Both the position numbers and the translations under genes were made by a program. The notes under the pieces were generated by a model, which saw only the letters and a list, made by a program, of their open reading frames with translations, had not been told where the DNA came from and did no database searches. This document shows positions 1 to 7,170 of a stretch of DNA of 15,840 nucleotides, in pieces; position 1 is the first letter of the stretch; each line of letters starts with the position of its first letter. Source of the stretch: DATHYU01 sp033722675 (GTDB taxonomy: Bacteria > Actinomycetota > Acidimicrobiia > Spongiisociales > UBA11373); NCBI GenBank assembly GCA_033722675.1, contig JAWVYO010000054.1, positions 1 to 15,840 of the forward strand, written 5' to 3'.

Positions 1-34
1 CCTCGAACACGGGGGTGTGGACGCCGTACGTCAT
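1..34 (-). CDS. scpA: Segregation and condensation protein A (ScpA), first 11 codons only
   Basis: Reading down from the ATG at 34, the window edge cuts the gene after MTYGVHTPVFE. This resembles the start of ScpA kleisins, which open with a short beta strand and the motif V-F-E-G-P-L-D-L-L-L. ScpA bridges the SMC heads and works with ScpB in chromosome condensation and segregation in the cytoplasm. A weak GGTGA lies 9 bases upstream of the ATG. The gene follows the HD-domain gene after a 73-base gap on the same strand. Position supports the call, because scpA lies downstream of the xerD cluster in mycobacteria. Only 11 residues are visible, so this rests on a short motif plus context. Confidence 0.6.
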   Translation of the reverse strand, partial: MTYGVHTPVFE

Positions 35-107
35 CAGCGCGTCACCGTAGCGGCCCCCACCCGGGCCCGAGAGGCAATCGGGACGGCGACGTTGCGTCTC
101 TGACCGC
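35..107 (-). promoter_or_regulatory. Intergenic gap upstream of scpA with a possible -10 box
   Basis: These 73 bases are the longest gap in the minus-strand run. On the minus strand a TACGGT hexamer (TANNNT type) ends 9 bases before the scpA ATG, and it overlaps the GGTGA that could serve as ribosome binding site. No -35 hexamer at normal spacing is evident. It may give scpA its own start, but the match is weak. Confidence 0.2.
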
Positions 108-584
108 TCACTCGCCGTCGGCGGCGCGCAGCAGCGCCCAGTCCCCCGCGTCGACGCCGGGGGGCGCGTCGGCCTCGTGGTGATGGCGGGCGAAGGCGAC
201 CACGACGTCGTCCGAGCCGATCGCCGCCAGGTCGGCGGCGCCGAGGGCCGCGTGATCGAGGTAGGCCGCCCATCGACCGCGGGCGCGGAGCCCGGCGACG
301 GCGGTGAGCGACGCCAGGACCCGGGCGATGACCCCGAGCCGGGCGTGGCGCTTCCCGACATCGTGGAGGAGGGCGGCGCGCCGCAGGTCGAGCCGATCCG
401 GCGCCGCCGCGGCGATCGAGGCCGCGGCCTCGTAGGCGTGGCGCTGGTCGAGGGGCTGTTGGCCCCAGAACAGGGGGCGTTCGCCGGGCTGGAGGAGTGC
501 CTCCACGGCGCGCTGCTGCACCGGGTCGAGCGGGCGGGCCCGCACACTCTCGAAGAACCGCCGGGCGAGGTGGGCGAGCCTCAT
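108..584 (-). CDS. HD-domain protein, possible metal-dependent phosphohydrolase
   Basis: A 158-residue cytoplasmic protein. The HD-superfamily metal-ligand pattern is visible: His49 (QRHA), the His74-Asp75 pair in ALLHDVGKRH, His111, the His cluster 134-136 (ARHHHE) and Asp156 near the C-terminus. HD proteins usually hydrolyse phosphate esters of nucleotides, including signalling nucleotides, but no substrate can be read from this sequence and there is no GYP motif. The ATG at 584 overlaps the stop of the site-2 protease gene as ATGA, so translation is probably coupled to it; this fixes the start well inside a longer open frame. It lies between the protease and scpA. The family is fairly sure; the role is unknown. 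Confidence 0.75.
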   Translation of the reverse strand: MRLAHLARRFFESVRARPLDPVQQRAVEALLQPGERPLFWGQQPLDQRHAYEAAASIAAAAPDRLDLRRAALLHDVGKRHARLGVIARVLASLTAVAGLRARGRWAAYLDHAALGAADLAAIGSDDVVVAFARHHHEADAPPGVDAGDWALLRAADGE

Positions 585-1222
585 ACGAGGAACCGTACGA
601 CCCACAGGATGAGGTCGCCGACCGGCTCGAGGAGGCCATCGAACACGAGCACGATCACGATGAGGACGAGGAAGCCGTACTCGGAGAACCGGGCGTAGAC
701 GAGGCGCCCCTTGTCGCTGAGCACGAGGGGCAGCAGACGGCTCCCGTCGAGGGGCGGGATCGGCAGCATGTTGAACACCGCCAGGGCCACGTTGACGACC
801 ATCGCGAAGAAGAGCAGGCGCGGCAGCAGGCCGCCGGTGGTGAGCGTGAGGCGGTCGCCGACCTGGGCGAAGGGCCCGATGCGGGCGATGACGGCCGCGA
901 TGAGGAGGTTTGTGAGGGGCCCGGCGAGCGCGGCCACCGCCATGTGCTCGGTCGGCCGGCGGAACTTGTTCGGGACGACCGGGACCGGTTTCGCCCACCC
1001 CCAGACGGTGGCTCCGGACAGGGCCAGGATCCCGGGCACGATCACCGAGCCGAAGGGGTCGATGTGGGGTACGGGGTTCAGGGTCAGCCGCCCCTGGTCG
1101 CGCGCCGTCGTGTCGCCGAGACGGAGGGCGACCACGCCGTGGGCGACTTCGTGGAGGACGACCGAGGGGATGAGGATCGCCAGGAAGAGGGCGAGGTCCA
1201 CGAACCCGTTCTCGTGGATCAC
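581..1222 (-). CDS. Site-2 protease family (M50) intramembrane zinc metalloprotease
   Basis: A 213-residue multi-pass membrane protein of the short M50 type without a PDZ domain. The first membrane segment holds the zinc motif HEVAH (His24, Glu25, His28). The third ligand is Asp159 in NMLPIPPLDGS, the family's N-x-x-P-x-P-P-L-D-G motif. NPVPHIDPFGS (49-59) and AGPLTN (100-105) are also typical. Further hydrophobic stretches lie at about 10-35, 95-115, 132-155 and 182-212. Such enzymes cleave membrane-embedded substrates, often anti-sigma factors or remnant signal peptides; no partner is visible here. The start is a GTG 16 bases after the TraR/DksA stop, and the stop overlaps the HD gene start as ATGA. 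M50 genes of this type are found near scpA in other bacteria, so the placement is not accidental. Confidence 0.9.
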   Translation of the reverse strand: MIHENGFVDLALFLAILIPSVVLHEVAHGVVALRLGDTTARDQGRLTLNPVPHIDPFGSVIVPGILALSGATVWGWAKPVPVVPNKFRRPTEHMAVAALAGPLTNLLIAAVIARIGPFAQVGDRLTLTTGGLLPRLLFFAMVVNVALAVFNMLPIPPLDGSRLLPLVLSDKGRLVYARFSEYGFLVLIVIVLVFDGLLEPVGDLILWVVRFLV

Positions 1223-1225
1223 GCC

Positions 1226-1237
1226 GCCCCCGGGGGC
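1226..1237. repeat. 12-bp perfect GC palindrome between TraR/DksA and S2P genes
   Basis: GCCCCCGGGGGC fills most of the 16-base gap and sits 3 bases upstream of the S2P GTG start. In mRNA it could fold only a short stem with a CCGG loop, right where a ribosome binding site should be. It may lower S2P translation, or it may be chance in such GC-rich DNA. Confidence 0.35.
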
Positions 1238-1238
1238 C

Positions 1239-1583
1239 TCAGCGGGTCTTCGACTTGCAGTCGACGCAGAGCACCGACTCGGGCCGGAACTCGAGGCGGG
1301 CGGCGCCGATCTCGTTCCCGCACCGGGCGCACAGCCCGTAGGTCCCCTCCTCGATGCGAGCCAGCGCGGCGTCGATGCCGTCGAGCATCGACTTCAGTGA
1401 TTCGACGAGACCGATCACCTCGGTCCGTTCGGCCGTGGCGGCCGCGGCGTCGGCGAACCCCTCGCCGAAGTCGGTGTCTCCGGTGAGTTCGCCCTTCTCG
1501 TTGGCGCCCAACTCCTCGAGTTGGTGCACCAGCTGCTCGCGTTCCTCTCGGAGGCGAGTCTCGGCGTCGAATGTCGTGCTCAT
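1239..1583 (-). CDS. TraR/DksA family zinc-finger protein
   Basis: A 114-residue protein with a long helical N-terminal part (about 8-80) followed by a four-cysteine zinc finger: Cys85-x2-Cys88 in GLCARCG and Cys106-x2-Cys109 in VLCVDCK. The segment IEEGTYGLCARCG is characteristic of the family. DksA and TraR bind in the secondary channel of RNA polymerase and change promoter kinetics, often with ppGpp. The acidic D-x-x-D-x-A tip of E. coli DksA is not present as such; the tip region reads GDTDFGEGFADAA, so DksA-like activity should not be assumed. The ATG at 1583 overlaps the xerD stop as ATGA, which sets the start and implies coupling. It precedes the S2P gene by 16 bases. Confidence 0.9.
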   Translation of the reverse strand: MSTTFDAETRLREEREQLVHQLEELGANEKGELTGDTDFGEGFADAAAATAERTEVIGLVESLKSMLDGIDAALARIEEGTYGLCARCGNEIGAARLEFRPESVLCVDCKSKTR

Positions 1584-2464
1584 GACGAGCCACTCCGTGG
1601 ATGGGACGTTGCGTACACCTCGAGCAGGTGGTGCGGGGACACCCTGGTGTACACCTGTGTCGTGCCGATCGTAGCGTGCCCCAGCAGTTCCTGGACGGTT
1701 CGCAGGTCGGCGCCACCCTCCACCATGTGGGTCGCGGCGGAGTGGCGGAGCACGTGGGGTGACACGGAACCGGGGTCCAGACCGGCACGATTCGCCTGTG
1801 CCCGGACGATTCCGAAGACCCCCTGCCGGGTGAGCCGGCCTCCTCGCGCGTTCACGAAGACGGCGCCAGGGTCGCGCCCGCTCCGGCGAAGGGTGAGGCG
1901 ATCGGGGAGCCACGCGCGGATCGCCGCCACCGCATGTCCACCGAGGGGGACGAGCCGCTGCTTGTCGCCCTTGCCGGTCAGGATGGCGGTGGCTTCGTCG
2001 AGGTCGACGTCGGTCTGGTCGAGGGCCACGATCTCGGCCACCCGGGCGCCCGTCCCGTAGCCGAACTCGAGGATCGCCCGGTCCCGCCGCCCCAGGGGCG
2101 TGGAGGCGTCGGGGGCGTCGAGGAGCCGGAGGACGTCCTCCACCGGGAGCGCCTTCGGCAGTGCCGCCGGCCGCCGGGGACCGTCGACCAGGGCGGTGGG
2201 GTCGTCCTCGGCGAGGCCCTCGGCCACCAGGAACCGGTGGTAGCCACGCACCGCCGCCAGCTTGCGAGCGATCGACGTGGCGGCCAGGCCGCGTTCGGTG
2301 AGGCCGGCCAGCCATGCCGTGACCAGTTCGGGGCTCGGCCCCCTTCCGTCCAGGAAGGCCAGGTACTGGCCGACGTCGCGCCGATAGGCGGAGACGGTCG
2401 CCGGAGCCAGGCCCCGCTCGACACGGAGCGACGCGAGGAACTCGTCGAGGAGGTCGGTGGTCAC
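1580..2464 (-). CDS. xerD: Tyrosine site-specific recombinase XerD
   Basis: A 294-residue protein of normal XerC/XerD length. The N-terminal SAM-like core-binding domain (about 3-85) precedes the catalytic domain. All six active-site residues are present: Arg141 (TGARVAE), Lys165 (TGKGDKQR), His237 and Arg240 (SPHVLRH), His263 (LGHATIGTT) and the nucleophile Tyr272 (QVYTRV). Their spacing equals that of E. coli XerD with an offset of seven. With XerC it resolves chromosome dimers at dif. The gene starts with GTG in a GTGA overlap with the Nudix stop and ends in an ATGA overlap with the TraR/DksA gene. The pyrG-Nudix-xerD order is the actinobacterial one, so this is the housekeeping recombinase and not a phage or integron integrase. 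Confidence 0.95.
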   Translation of the reverse strand: MTTDLLDEFLASLRVERGLAPATVSAYRRDVGQYLAFLDGRGPSPELVTAWLAGLTERGLAATSIARKLAAVRGYHRFLVAEGLAEDDPTALVDGPRRPAALPKALPVEDVLRLLDAPDASTPLGRRDRAILEFGYGTGARVAEIVALDQTDVDLDEATAILTGKGDKQRLVPLGGHAVAAIRAWLPDRLTLRRSGRDPGAVFVNARGGRLTRQGVFGIVRAQANRAGLDPGSVSPHVLRHSAATHMVEGGADLRTVQELLGHATIGTTQVYTRVSPHHLLEVYATSHPRSGSS

Positions 2465-3006
2465 CGTTCCAGGTGGCGCAGGAGGGCCATCAATCCGATG
2501 ATCGTGGTCGCGTCCCGCAGGCCGCCCTCGTCGAGGAGCGCTTCGACCTCGTCGGGGTCGAGGCGAACCATCTCGGCGTGCAGTTCCTCGGCGCCCTGGG
2601 GGTCGGAGGGCACCGTTTCGAGGCCCTCGGCGAGGAAGATGGACGTGTACTCGTCGGTGAAGCCGGGCGAGATCCAGCACTGCTGGAGCAGCCGCACCCG
2701 TTCGGGCCGCATGCCGATCTCCTCCACGCACTCCCGGATCGCCGTCTGCGCCGGCGGCTCGTCCCGAACGTCGAGCTTGCCGGCGGGCAGCTCCAGGACG
2801 ACGGCGTCGACGGGGGCGCGGTACTGGCGGAGGGCGTGGACGTGGGTGCCGTCCCACGGCACGACGACGACGGACCCGGGGTGACGGACGACCTCCCGCC
2901 GGACGCCGCTCCCGTCGGGCGCCCACCGGTGCTCGCGTTCGAAGGTGAGGAAGGAGGAACGGGCGATCCGCCGGCGCCCCAGGAGGGGGAAGGGACGGTC
3001 GTCCAT
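2461..3006 (-). CDS. Nudix hydrolase, probable ADP-ribose pyrophosphatase
   Basis: A 181-residue cytoplasmic protein of the NudF/ADP-ribose diphosphatase kind. The Nudix motif lies at 76-99: Gly76, Glu83, Arg91-Glu92, Glu95-Glu96 and Gly98. The preceding LELPAGKLD is typical of ADP-ribose hydrolases, as is the downstream SPGFTDE with a later IFLAEGL. The box has six residues between Gly76 and Glu83 where the usual count is five; the catalytic R-E-x-x-E-E-x-G core is intact. It would split ADP-ribose, or a related nucleotide sugar, into AMP and a ribose phosphate. Its ATG overlaps the pyrG stop (ATGA) and its stop overlaps the xerD GTG (GTGA). The same neighbours occur in mycobacteria (Rv1700). 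Confidence 0.9.
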   Translation of the reverse strand: MDDRPFPLLGRRRIARSSFLTFEREHRWAPDGSGVRREVVRHPGSVVVVPWDGTHVHALRQYRAPVDAVVLELPAGKLDVRDEPPAQTAIRECVEEIGMRPERVRLLQQCWISPGFTDEYTSIFLAEGLETVPSDPQGAEELHAEMVRLDPDEVEALLDEGGLRDATTIIGLMALLRHLER

Positions 3007-4658
3007 CAGCCGCGGTCGGTGGCGTGCTCCGCGGCGACCTCGTCGACGGTCGCCTCACCCCGGCCGCGGGCTGCGGCAGCCTCCATGAACCCGGCGAACA
3101 GTGGATGGGGTGCGTCGGGGCGGGACTTGAACTCGGGGTGGAACTGGGAGGCGACGAAGAACGGGTGGTCGGGCAGCTCGACGATCTCGACGAGCTGATC
3201 GTCGGGCGAGAGGCCCGCGAGGAGCATGCCCGCTGCCTCGAGGTCCTTGCGGTACCGGTTGTTCACCTCGTAGCGGTGTCGGTGGCGCTCGTAGACGAGG
3301 GCCTCGTCGTAGAGGCGGCGGCTGTGCGAGCCCTCCACCAGCTTGGCGGCGTACAGCCCCAGGCGCATGGTCCCACCGAGGTCCTCGACCCCCTGCTGCG
3401 TCTCCATCAGATCGATCACCGGGTGGGGGCTGGTGGGATCGAACTCGGCGCTGTTGGCGTCGGCGAGCCCCAGACGGCCACGGGCGAACTCGATCACGGC
3501 GCACTGCAGACCGAGGCAGAGGCCCAGGAAGGGGATGTCGTGCTCTCGGGCGTAGCGGACCGCCTGGATCTTCCCCTCGATGCCGCGGACGCCGAATCCA
3601 CCCGGCACGACGATGCCGTCGACGCCGTCCAGCATGGCGTCGGCGAGCAATCCGTCGACGTCGTCCGACGGTATCCATCGGAGGTCGAGCCGCACGTCGT
3701 TGGCCAGCGCGCCGTGGCTGAGCGCCTCCACGACCGAGAGGTAGGCATCGGGGAGGTCGACGTACTTGCCGACGAGTGCCACCGACACCTCCGTGGTGGC
3801 CCGTTGCATGCGATCGACCATCGCTCGCCACGCCTCGAGATCGGGTTCCGGTGTCTCCAACCCGAGTCGGCGGCAGATCACCTCGTCGAAGCGTCGGGCG
3901 TTCAGCACGAGGGGTACCTCGTAGATCGACGAGGCGTCGGGGGCGTTGATCACGGCCTCTGCGGGAACGTCACAGAAGAGCGAGATCTTGCGTCGGGCGC
4001 TCTCGTCGAGCTCCCGGTCGGACCGCACGACGATGGCGTCGGGGTGGACGCCACGGCTGCGCAGTTCGGCGACCGAGTGCTGCGTCGGCTTCGTCTTCAT
4101 CTCCTCGCTCGGAGCGATGTAGGGCGCGAGCGTCACGTGGACGTACGCCGTGGCGTCCCGCCCGAGATCGTTGCGGAGCTGCCGGATCGCCTCGAGGAAG
4201 GGCAGGATCTCGATGTCCCCCACGGTGCCGCCCACCTCGGTGATGACCACGTCGGCCTCGGTGCGCTCGGCGAGGCGGCGGATACGCGCCTTGATCTCGT
4301 TGGTGATGTGGGGGATCACCTGGACGGTGTCGCCCAGGTAGTCGCCTCGCCGCTCCTTCTGCAGGACGGAGAGATACACCGAGCCGGTGGTCACGTTCGA
4401 ATCACGGCGCAGGTGGTTGCCCGTGAAGCGCTCGTAGTGGCCGAGGTCCAGATCCGTCTCGCCGCCGTCGTCGGTGACGAAGACCTCACCGTGCTGGAAG
4501 GGGTTCATCGTCCCCGGATCGACGTTGATGTAGGGGTCCAGCTTCTGGTTGACCACCCGGAGGCCGCGCGAGGTGAGGAGCCGTCCCAGCGACGCCGCCG
4601 TGATCCCCTTGCCGAGGCTCGACGCTACCCCACCGGTGACGAAGACGTATTTGGTCAC
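3006..4658 (-). CDS. pyrG: CTP synthase (glutamine-hydrolysing)
   Basis: A 550-residue enzyme that aminates UTP to CTP using ATP and glutamine, the last step of pyrimidine nucleotide synthesis. The synthetase domain opens with KYVFVTGG and the P-loop GGVASSLGKG (9-18, Lys17). The C-terminal class I glutamine amidotransferase has Cys381 in GLCLGLQ and His507/Glu509 in SQFHPEF, matching the E. coli triad Cys379-His515-Glu517. I place the start at the GTG at 4658, one residue before the conserved TKYVF, with GAGGA 11 bases upstream. An in-frame GTG at 4721 overlaps the recN stop, but its 21 extra codons have many A/T third positions, unlike real genes here, and match nothing in the family. The stop overlaps the Nudix start (ATGA). 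Confidence 0.97.
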   Translation of the reverse strand: MTKYVFVTGGVASSLGKGITAASLGRLLTSRGLRVVNQKLDPYINVDPGTMNPFQHGEVFVTDDGGETDLDLGHYERFTGNHLRRDSNVTTGSVYLSVLQKERRGDYLGDTVQVIPHITNEIKARIRRLAERTEADVVITEVGGTVGDIEILPFLEAIRQLRNDLGRDATAYVHVTLAPYIAPSEEMKTKPTQHSVAELRSRGVHPDAIVVRSDRELDESARRKISLFCDVPAEAVINAPDASSIYEVPLVLNARRFDEVICRRLGLETPEPDLEAWRAMVDRMQRATTEVSVALVGKYVDLPDAYLSVVEALSHGALANDVRLDLRWIPSDDVDGLLADAMLDGVDGIVVPGGFGVRGIEGKIQAVRYAREHDIPFLGLCLGLQCAVIEFARGRLGLADANSAEFDPTSPHPVIDLMETQQGVEDLGGTMRLGLYAAKLVEGSHSRRLYDEALVYERHRHRYEVNNRYRKDLEAAGMLLAGLSPDDQLVEIVELPDHPFFVASQFHPEFKSRPDAPHPLFAGFMEAAAARGRGEATVDEVAAEHATDRG

Positions 4659-4686
4659 AATCGTGTGATTCCTCGCGGTCCAGCCG

Positions 4687-4695
4687 ACTGTAGCA
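4687..4695 (-). promoter_or_regulatory. Extended -10 promoter element upstream of pyrG
   Basis: On the minus strand this reads TGCTACAGT, a TG-n-TANNNT extended -10. A start point near 4680 would leave a leader of about 22 bases that includes the GAGGA at 4670-4674 before the GTG at 4658. No good -35 is present, which is tolerable for extended -10 promoters. It lies in the 59-base recN-pyrG gap, which is less GC-rich than its surroundings. Confidence 0.4.
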
Positions 4696-4717
4696 CCACG
4701 CCCTCGACCGCCACGGT

Positions 4718-6334
4718 TCACCCCGTCCCGCGACGGCGCGCGGCCTCGGCCACCAGCTCGTCGGCGTGCAACAGGCCCCCCTCGGCCTCCCCGAGGCCCC
4801 CGAGCATCCGGGCGAGCTCGCCGCGGCGGTCGTCGTCGTCCAGGACGGTGACGGTCGCGAAGCTCCCCTCACGGCGAACCGCCACCTGCGTATCGGCGAA
4901 GGCGGCGATCTGCGGGAGGTGCGTCACCACGAAGACCTGCCGGCCCTGCGCCAGCGCCGCGAGCTTCTCCCCCATGGCGAGCGCGGTGGCGCCACCGACA
5001 CCGGCATCGATCTCGTCGAAGGCCACCACGGGTGCGTCCCCGATGCCTGCGGCCAGCCGGATGGCCAGGACGAGACGGGAGAGCTCGCCGCCCGAGGCGA
5101 TGCGGCCCACGGGCCCGGCGCCGAGCGAGGCGTCGGAGGCGAACCGGATCTCCACGACGTCGGCCCCGTGCGGGGCGGGGTCGTTCGGCTCGACCACGAT
5201 CTCGACGAGAGGATCGCCGAACCCGAGGTCGCGCAGATGGGCGACGGCGGCCCCGGCCAGCTCCTTCGCCGCCCGACGCCGGGCATCGCGCAGTTCCTCG
5301 CCCGCCGCGTCCACGTCGGCCTCCGCCGCACGGATCTCCTCGGCGATGCGGTCAGCGCGTTCCAGGAGCCCACCGAGCCGGTCTGCCCGCTCCCTGGCGG
5401 CTTCCCCGTAGGCGATGACCTCGTCGACCGAGGCGCCGTACTTGCGTATGAGGTCGGTGAGGACGGCTTTGCGGCGCTCGGCCTCCTGGAGGGCCCGAGG
5501 GTCCCGGTCGAGCCCCTCGGACAGCTCCCGCAGGACCACCGCCACGTCGGCCGTCTCGCTGACGAGGCCTTCCAGTCGGCCGACGAGGTGCTCGATCTCG
5601 GGGTCGTGGACGGCGACGCGGCGCAGGTCCGCCATGGTGGCCCGCAGGAGGTCCTCGGCGCCGTCGTCCCCGGCGATGCGGTCACGGGCCGCCCCGAGCG
5701 ACTCGGCGATCTCCTCGCCGTGGCGCAGCCGCCCGAGTGTCGTGTCGAGCGCGTCGTCCTCGCCCGGTTCGAGACCCGCGTCGGCGATCTCGTCCGCCTG
5801 GAACGCCGTCAGCTCCCGATCGCGTTCGAGCACCCGGCGGTCGCCGCCGAGGTCGTCCTGGTCTGCCCGGAGCGCCTTGAGCCGCGCCCACGCCCGGGCG
5901 TATCGGTCGGCGGCCTCCCGGCCGGCGGGGTCGAGACGTCCGTCGACGATGGCGCGCGCCTCCGCCCGGCGACCGATCCCGACGTGTTCGTGCTGACCCA
6001 CGATCTCGACGAGGCCGTCCAGGCGGTCGGCGAGCGCTCCGACCGGCGTCATCGACCCGTCGACGTAGGCGCGAGAACGCGACGACGTGACCCGTCTGGC
6101 GAGCGTCGCCTCGCTCCCGTCGGGGAGCAGGAACCGCCCCTCGACGCGGGCCTCGTCGTCGTGGGGCCCCACCCGGTCCGTGCGGGCCTGGTCGCCGCGG
6201 AGCAGGCGCAGGGCTCCGAGGAGCAGCGTCTTGCCCGCACCCGTCTCCCCGGTGAGGGCGACGAGACCGGGCCCGGGCTCGACCCGGGCCTCGGCGATGA
6301 TCCCGAGATTGCGGACGAGGAGTTCGTCGAGCAT
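4718..6334 (-). CDS. recN: DNA repair protein RecN (SMC-like ATPase)
   Basis: A 538-residue protein, close to the usual 550-590. The N-terminal half head has Walker A GETGAGKT (29-36, Lys35) and the RecN-typical VGQHEH (112-117). The middle (about 140-365) is rich in Arg, Glu, Ala and Leu and forms the coiled coil. The C-terminal half head carries signature SGGELSR (414-420), Walker B VVAFDEID (436-443) and the switch His472 in THLPQIAA. RecN acts at DNA double-strand breaks, tethering ends and helping RecA loading. The ATG at 6334 overlaps the nadK stop by one base (TGATG). Downstream comes pyrG directly; the two genes that lie between recN and pyrG in M. tuberculosis (Rv1697 and Rv1698) are absent. 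Confidence 0.96.
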   Translation of the reverse strand: MLDELLVRNLGIIAEARVEPGPGLVALTGETGAGKTLLLGALRLLRGDQARTDRVGPHDDEARVEGRFLLPDGSEATLARRVTSSRSRAYVDGSMTPVGALADRLDGLVEIVGQHEHVGIGRRAEARAIVDGRLDPAGREAADRYARAWARLKALRADQDDLGGDRRVLERDRELTAFQADEIADAGLEPGEDDALDTTLGRLRHGEEIAESLGAARDRIAGDDGAEDLLRATMADLRRVAVHDPEIEHLVGRLEGLVSETADVAVVLRELSEGLDRDPRALQEAERRKAVLTDLIRKYGASVDEVIAYGEAARERADRLGGLLERADRIAEEIRAAEADVDAAGEELRDARRRAAKELAGAAVAHLRDLGFGDPLVEIVVEPNDPAPHGADVVEIRFASDASLGAGPVGRIASGGELSRLVLAIRLAAGIGDAPVVAFDEIDAGVGGATALAMGEKLAALAQGRQVFVVTHLPQIAAFADTQVAVRREGSFATVTVLDDDDRRGELARMLGGLGEAEGGLLHADELVAEAARRRGTG

Positions 6335-7170
6335 CAGCCGTCGTGGAGGTGGAACTTGTCGCGGACCGCGGCGGTGAAGTGTCGCTCCGGGTTCACGCGG
6401 ACGAAGCGGGCGCAGGCGTCGCTGCGCGTCACCGTCACCGATCGGCCGGGGTCGAGGACGGACACCGCCCGACCGTCGATGTTGAGCCGGGCCGGCCGGT
6501 CGTCCTCGACCACGAGGCGGAGCACCGCCCCGGGCCGCAGCACGATCGGACGGCTGAACAGGGTGTGGGGGGCGACCGCAGTGACGACGAGTGCGTCGAG
6601 CGAGGGGTCGACGAGGGGTCCCCCGGCGCTGAACGTGTACGCCGTCGACCCCGTCGGCGTGGCCACCACGACGGCATCGGCCCGGTAGCCGATCATCCGC
6701 TCCGGTCCCACGTGGAGCCCGACCTTGACGACGTGCTGGCTGACGACCTTCTCGACCACGGCGTCGTTGAGGCCGTGCACCGTCCCGCCGCCCTCCACGT
6801 CCGCCGACAGCATCATCCGCTCCGACACCGTGTAGTCGCCGTCGGCGAGGGCGTCGAGGGCCGCGTCCACGCGAACGGGCTCGATCTCCGTGAGGAAGCC
6901 GACGTGCCCGGCGTTCACGCCGAGCACCGGGATCGCCTCGCCGATCCCCACCCGGACCGCCTCGAGCATCGTCCCGTCGCCCCCGATGGCGACGATGACG
7001 TCGGCATCGATCGGCTCCCCCGGACGCCGGGCGAGGACGCCGGGGATCCGCTCGGCGTCATCCTCGGACGCCACCACCTCCATGTCGCGGTCCGCGGCTC
7101 CGGCGGCGACCGTCGAGGCGACGTCGGCGGCTCCGGCGCGGTCGGGGTGCACGACGAGGGCGATCCTCAC
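6334..7170 (-). CDS. nadK: NAD kinase
   Basis: A 278-residue NAD kinase, which phosphorylates NAD with ATP or polyphosphate to make NADP. Visible motifs are the GGDGT loop at 63-67, NAGHVGFLTE (86-95), the N-D pair at 135-136 in HGLNDAVVEK, and TPTGSTAY (171-178). The family starts with a short beta strand, here VRIALVVHPDR, so I take the GTG at 7170, which overlaps the tlyA stop as GTGA. The frame stays open far upstream but that part is the antisense and out-of-frame shadow of tlyA. Placement between tlyA and recN matches Rv1695. Confidence 0.95.
   Translation of the reverse strand: MRIALVVHPDRAGAADVASTVAAGAADRDMEVVASEDDAERIPGVLARRPGEPIDADVIVAIGGDGTMLEAVRVGIGEAIPVLGVNAGHVGFLTEIEPVRVDAALDALADGDYTVSERMMLSADVEGGGTVHGLNDAVVEKVVSQHVVKVGLHVGPERMIGYRADAVVVATPTGSTAYTFSAGGPLVDPSLDALVVTAVAPHTLFSRPIVLRPGAVLRLVVEDDRPARLNIDGRAVSVLDPGRSVTVTRSDACARFVRVNPERHFTAAVRDKFHLHDG

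Noticed and set aside
34..639. 201-codon minus-strand frame at the left edge
   Set aside because: It is an arginine- and proline-rich shadow of the HD-domain gene in another frame.
1580..2464. Tyrosine recombinase as a sign of a mobile element
   Set aside because: Length, active-site spacing and housekeeping neighbours fit XerD; no attachment sites, phage genes or composition change are seen.
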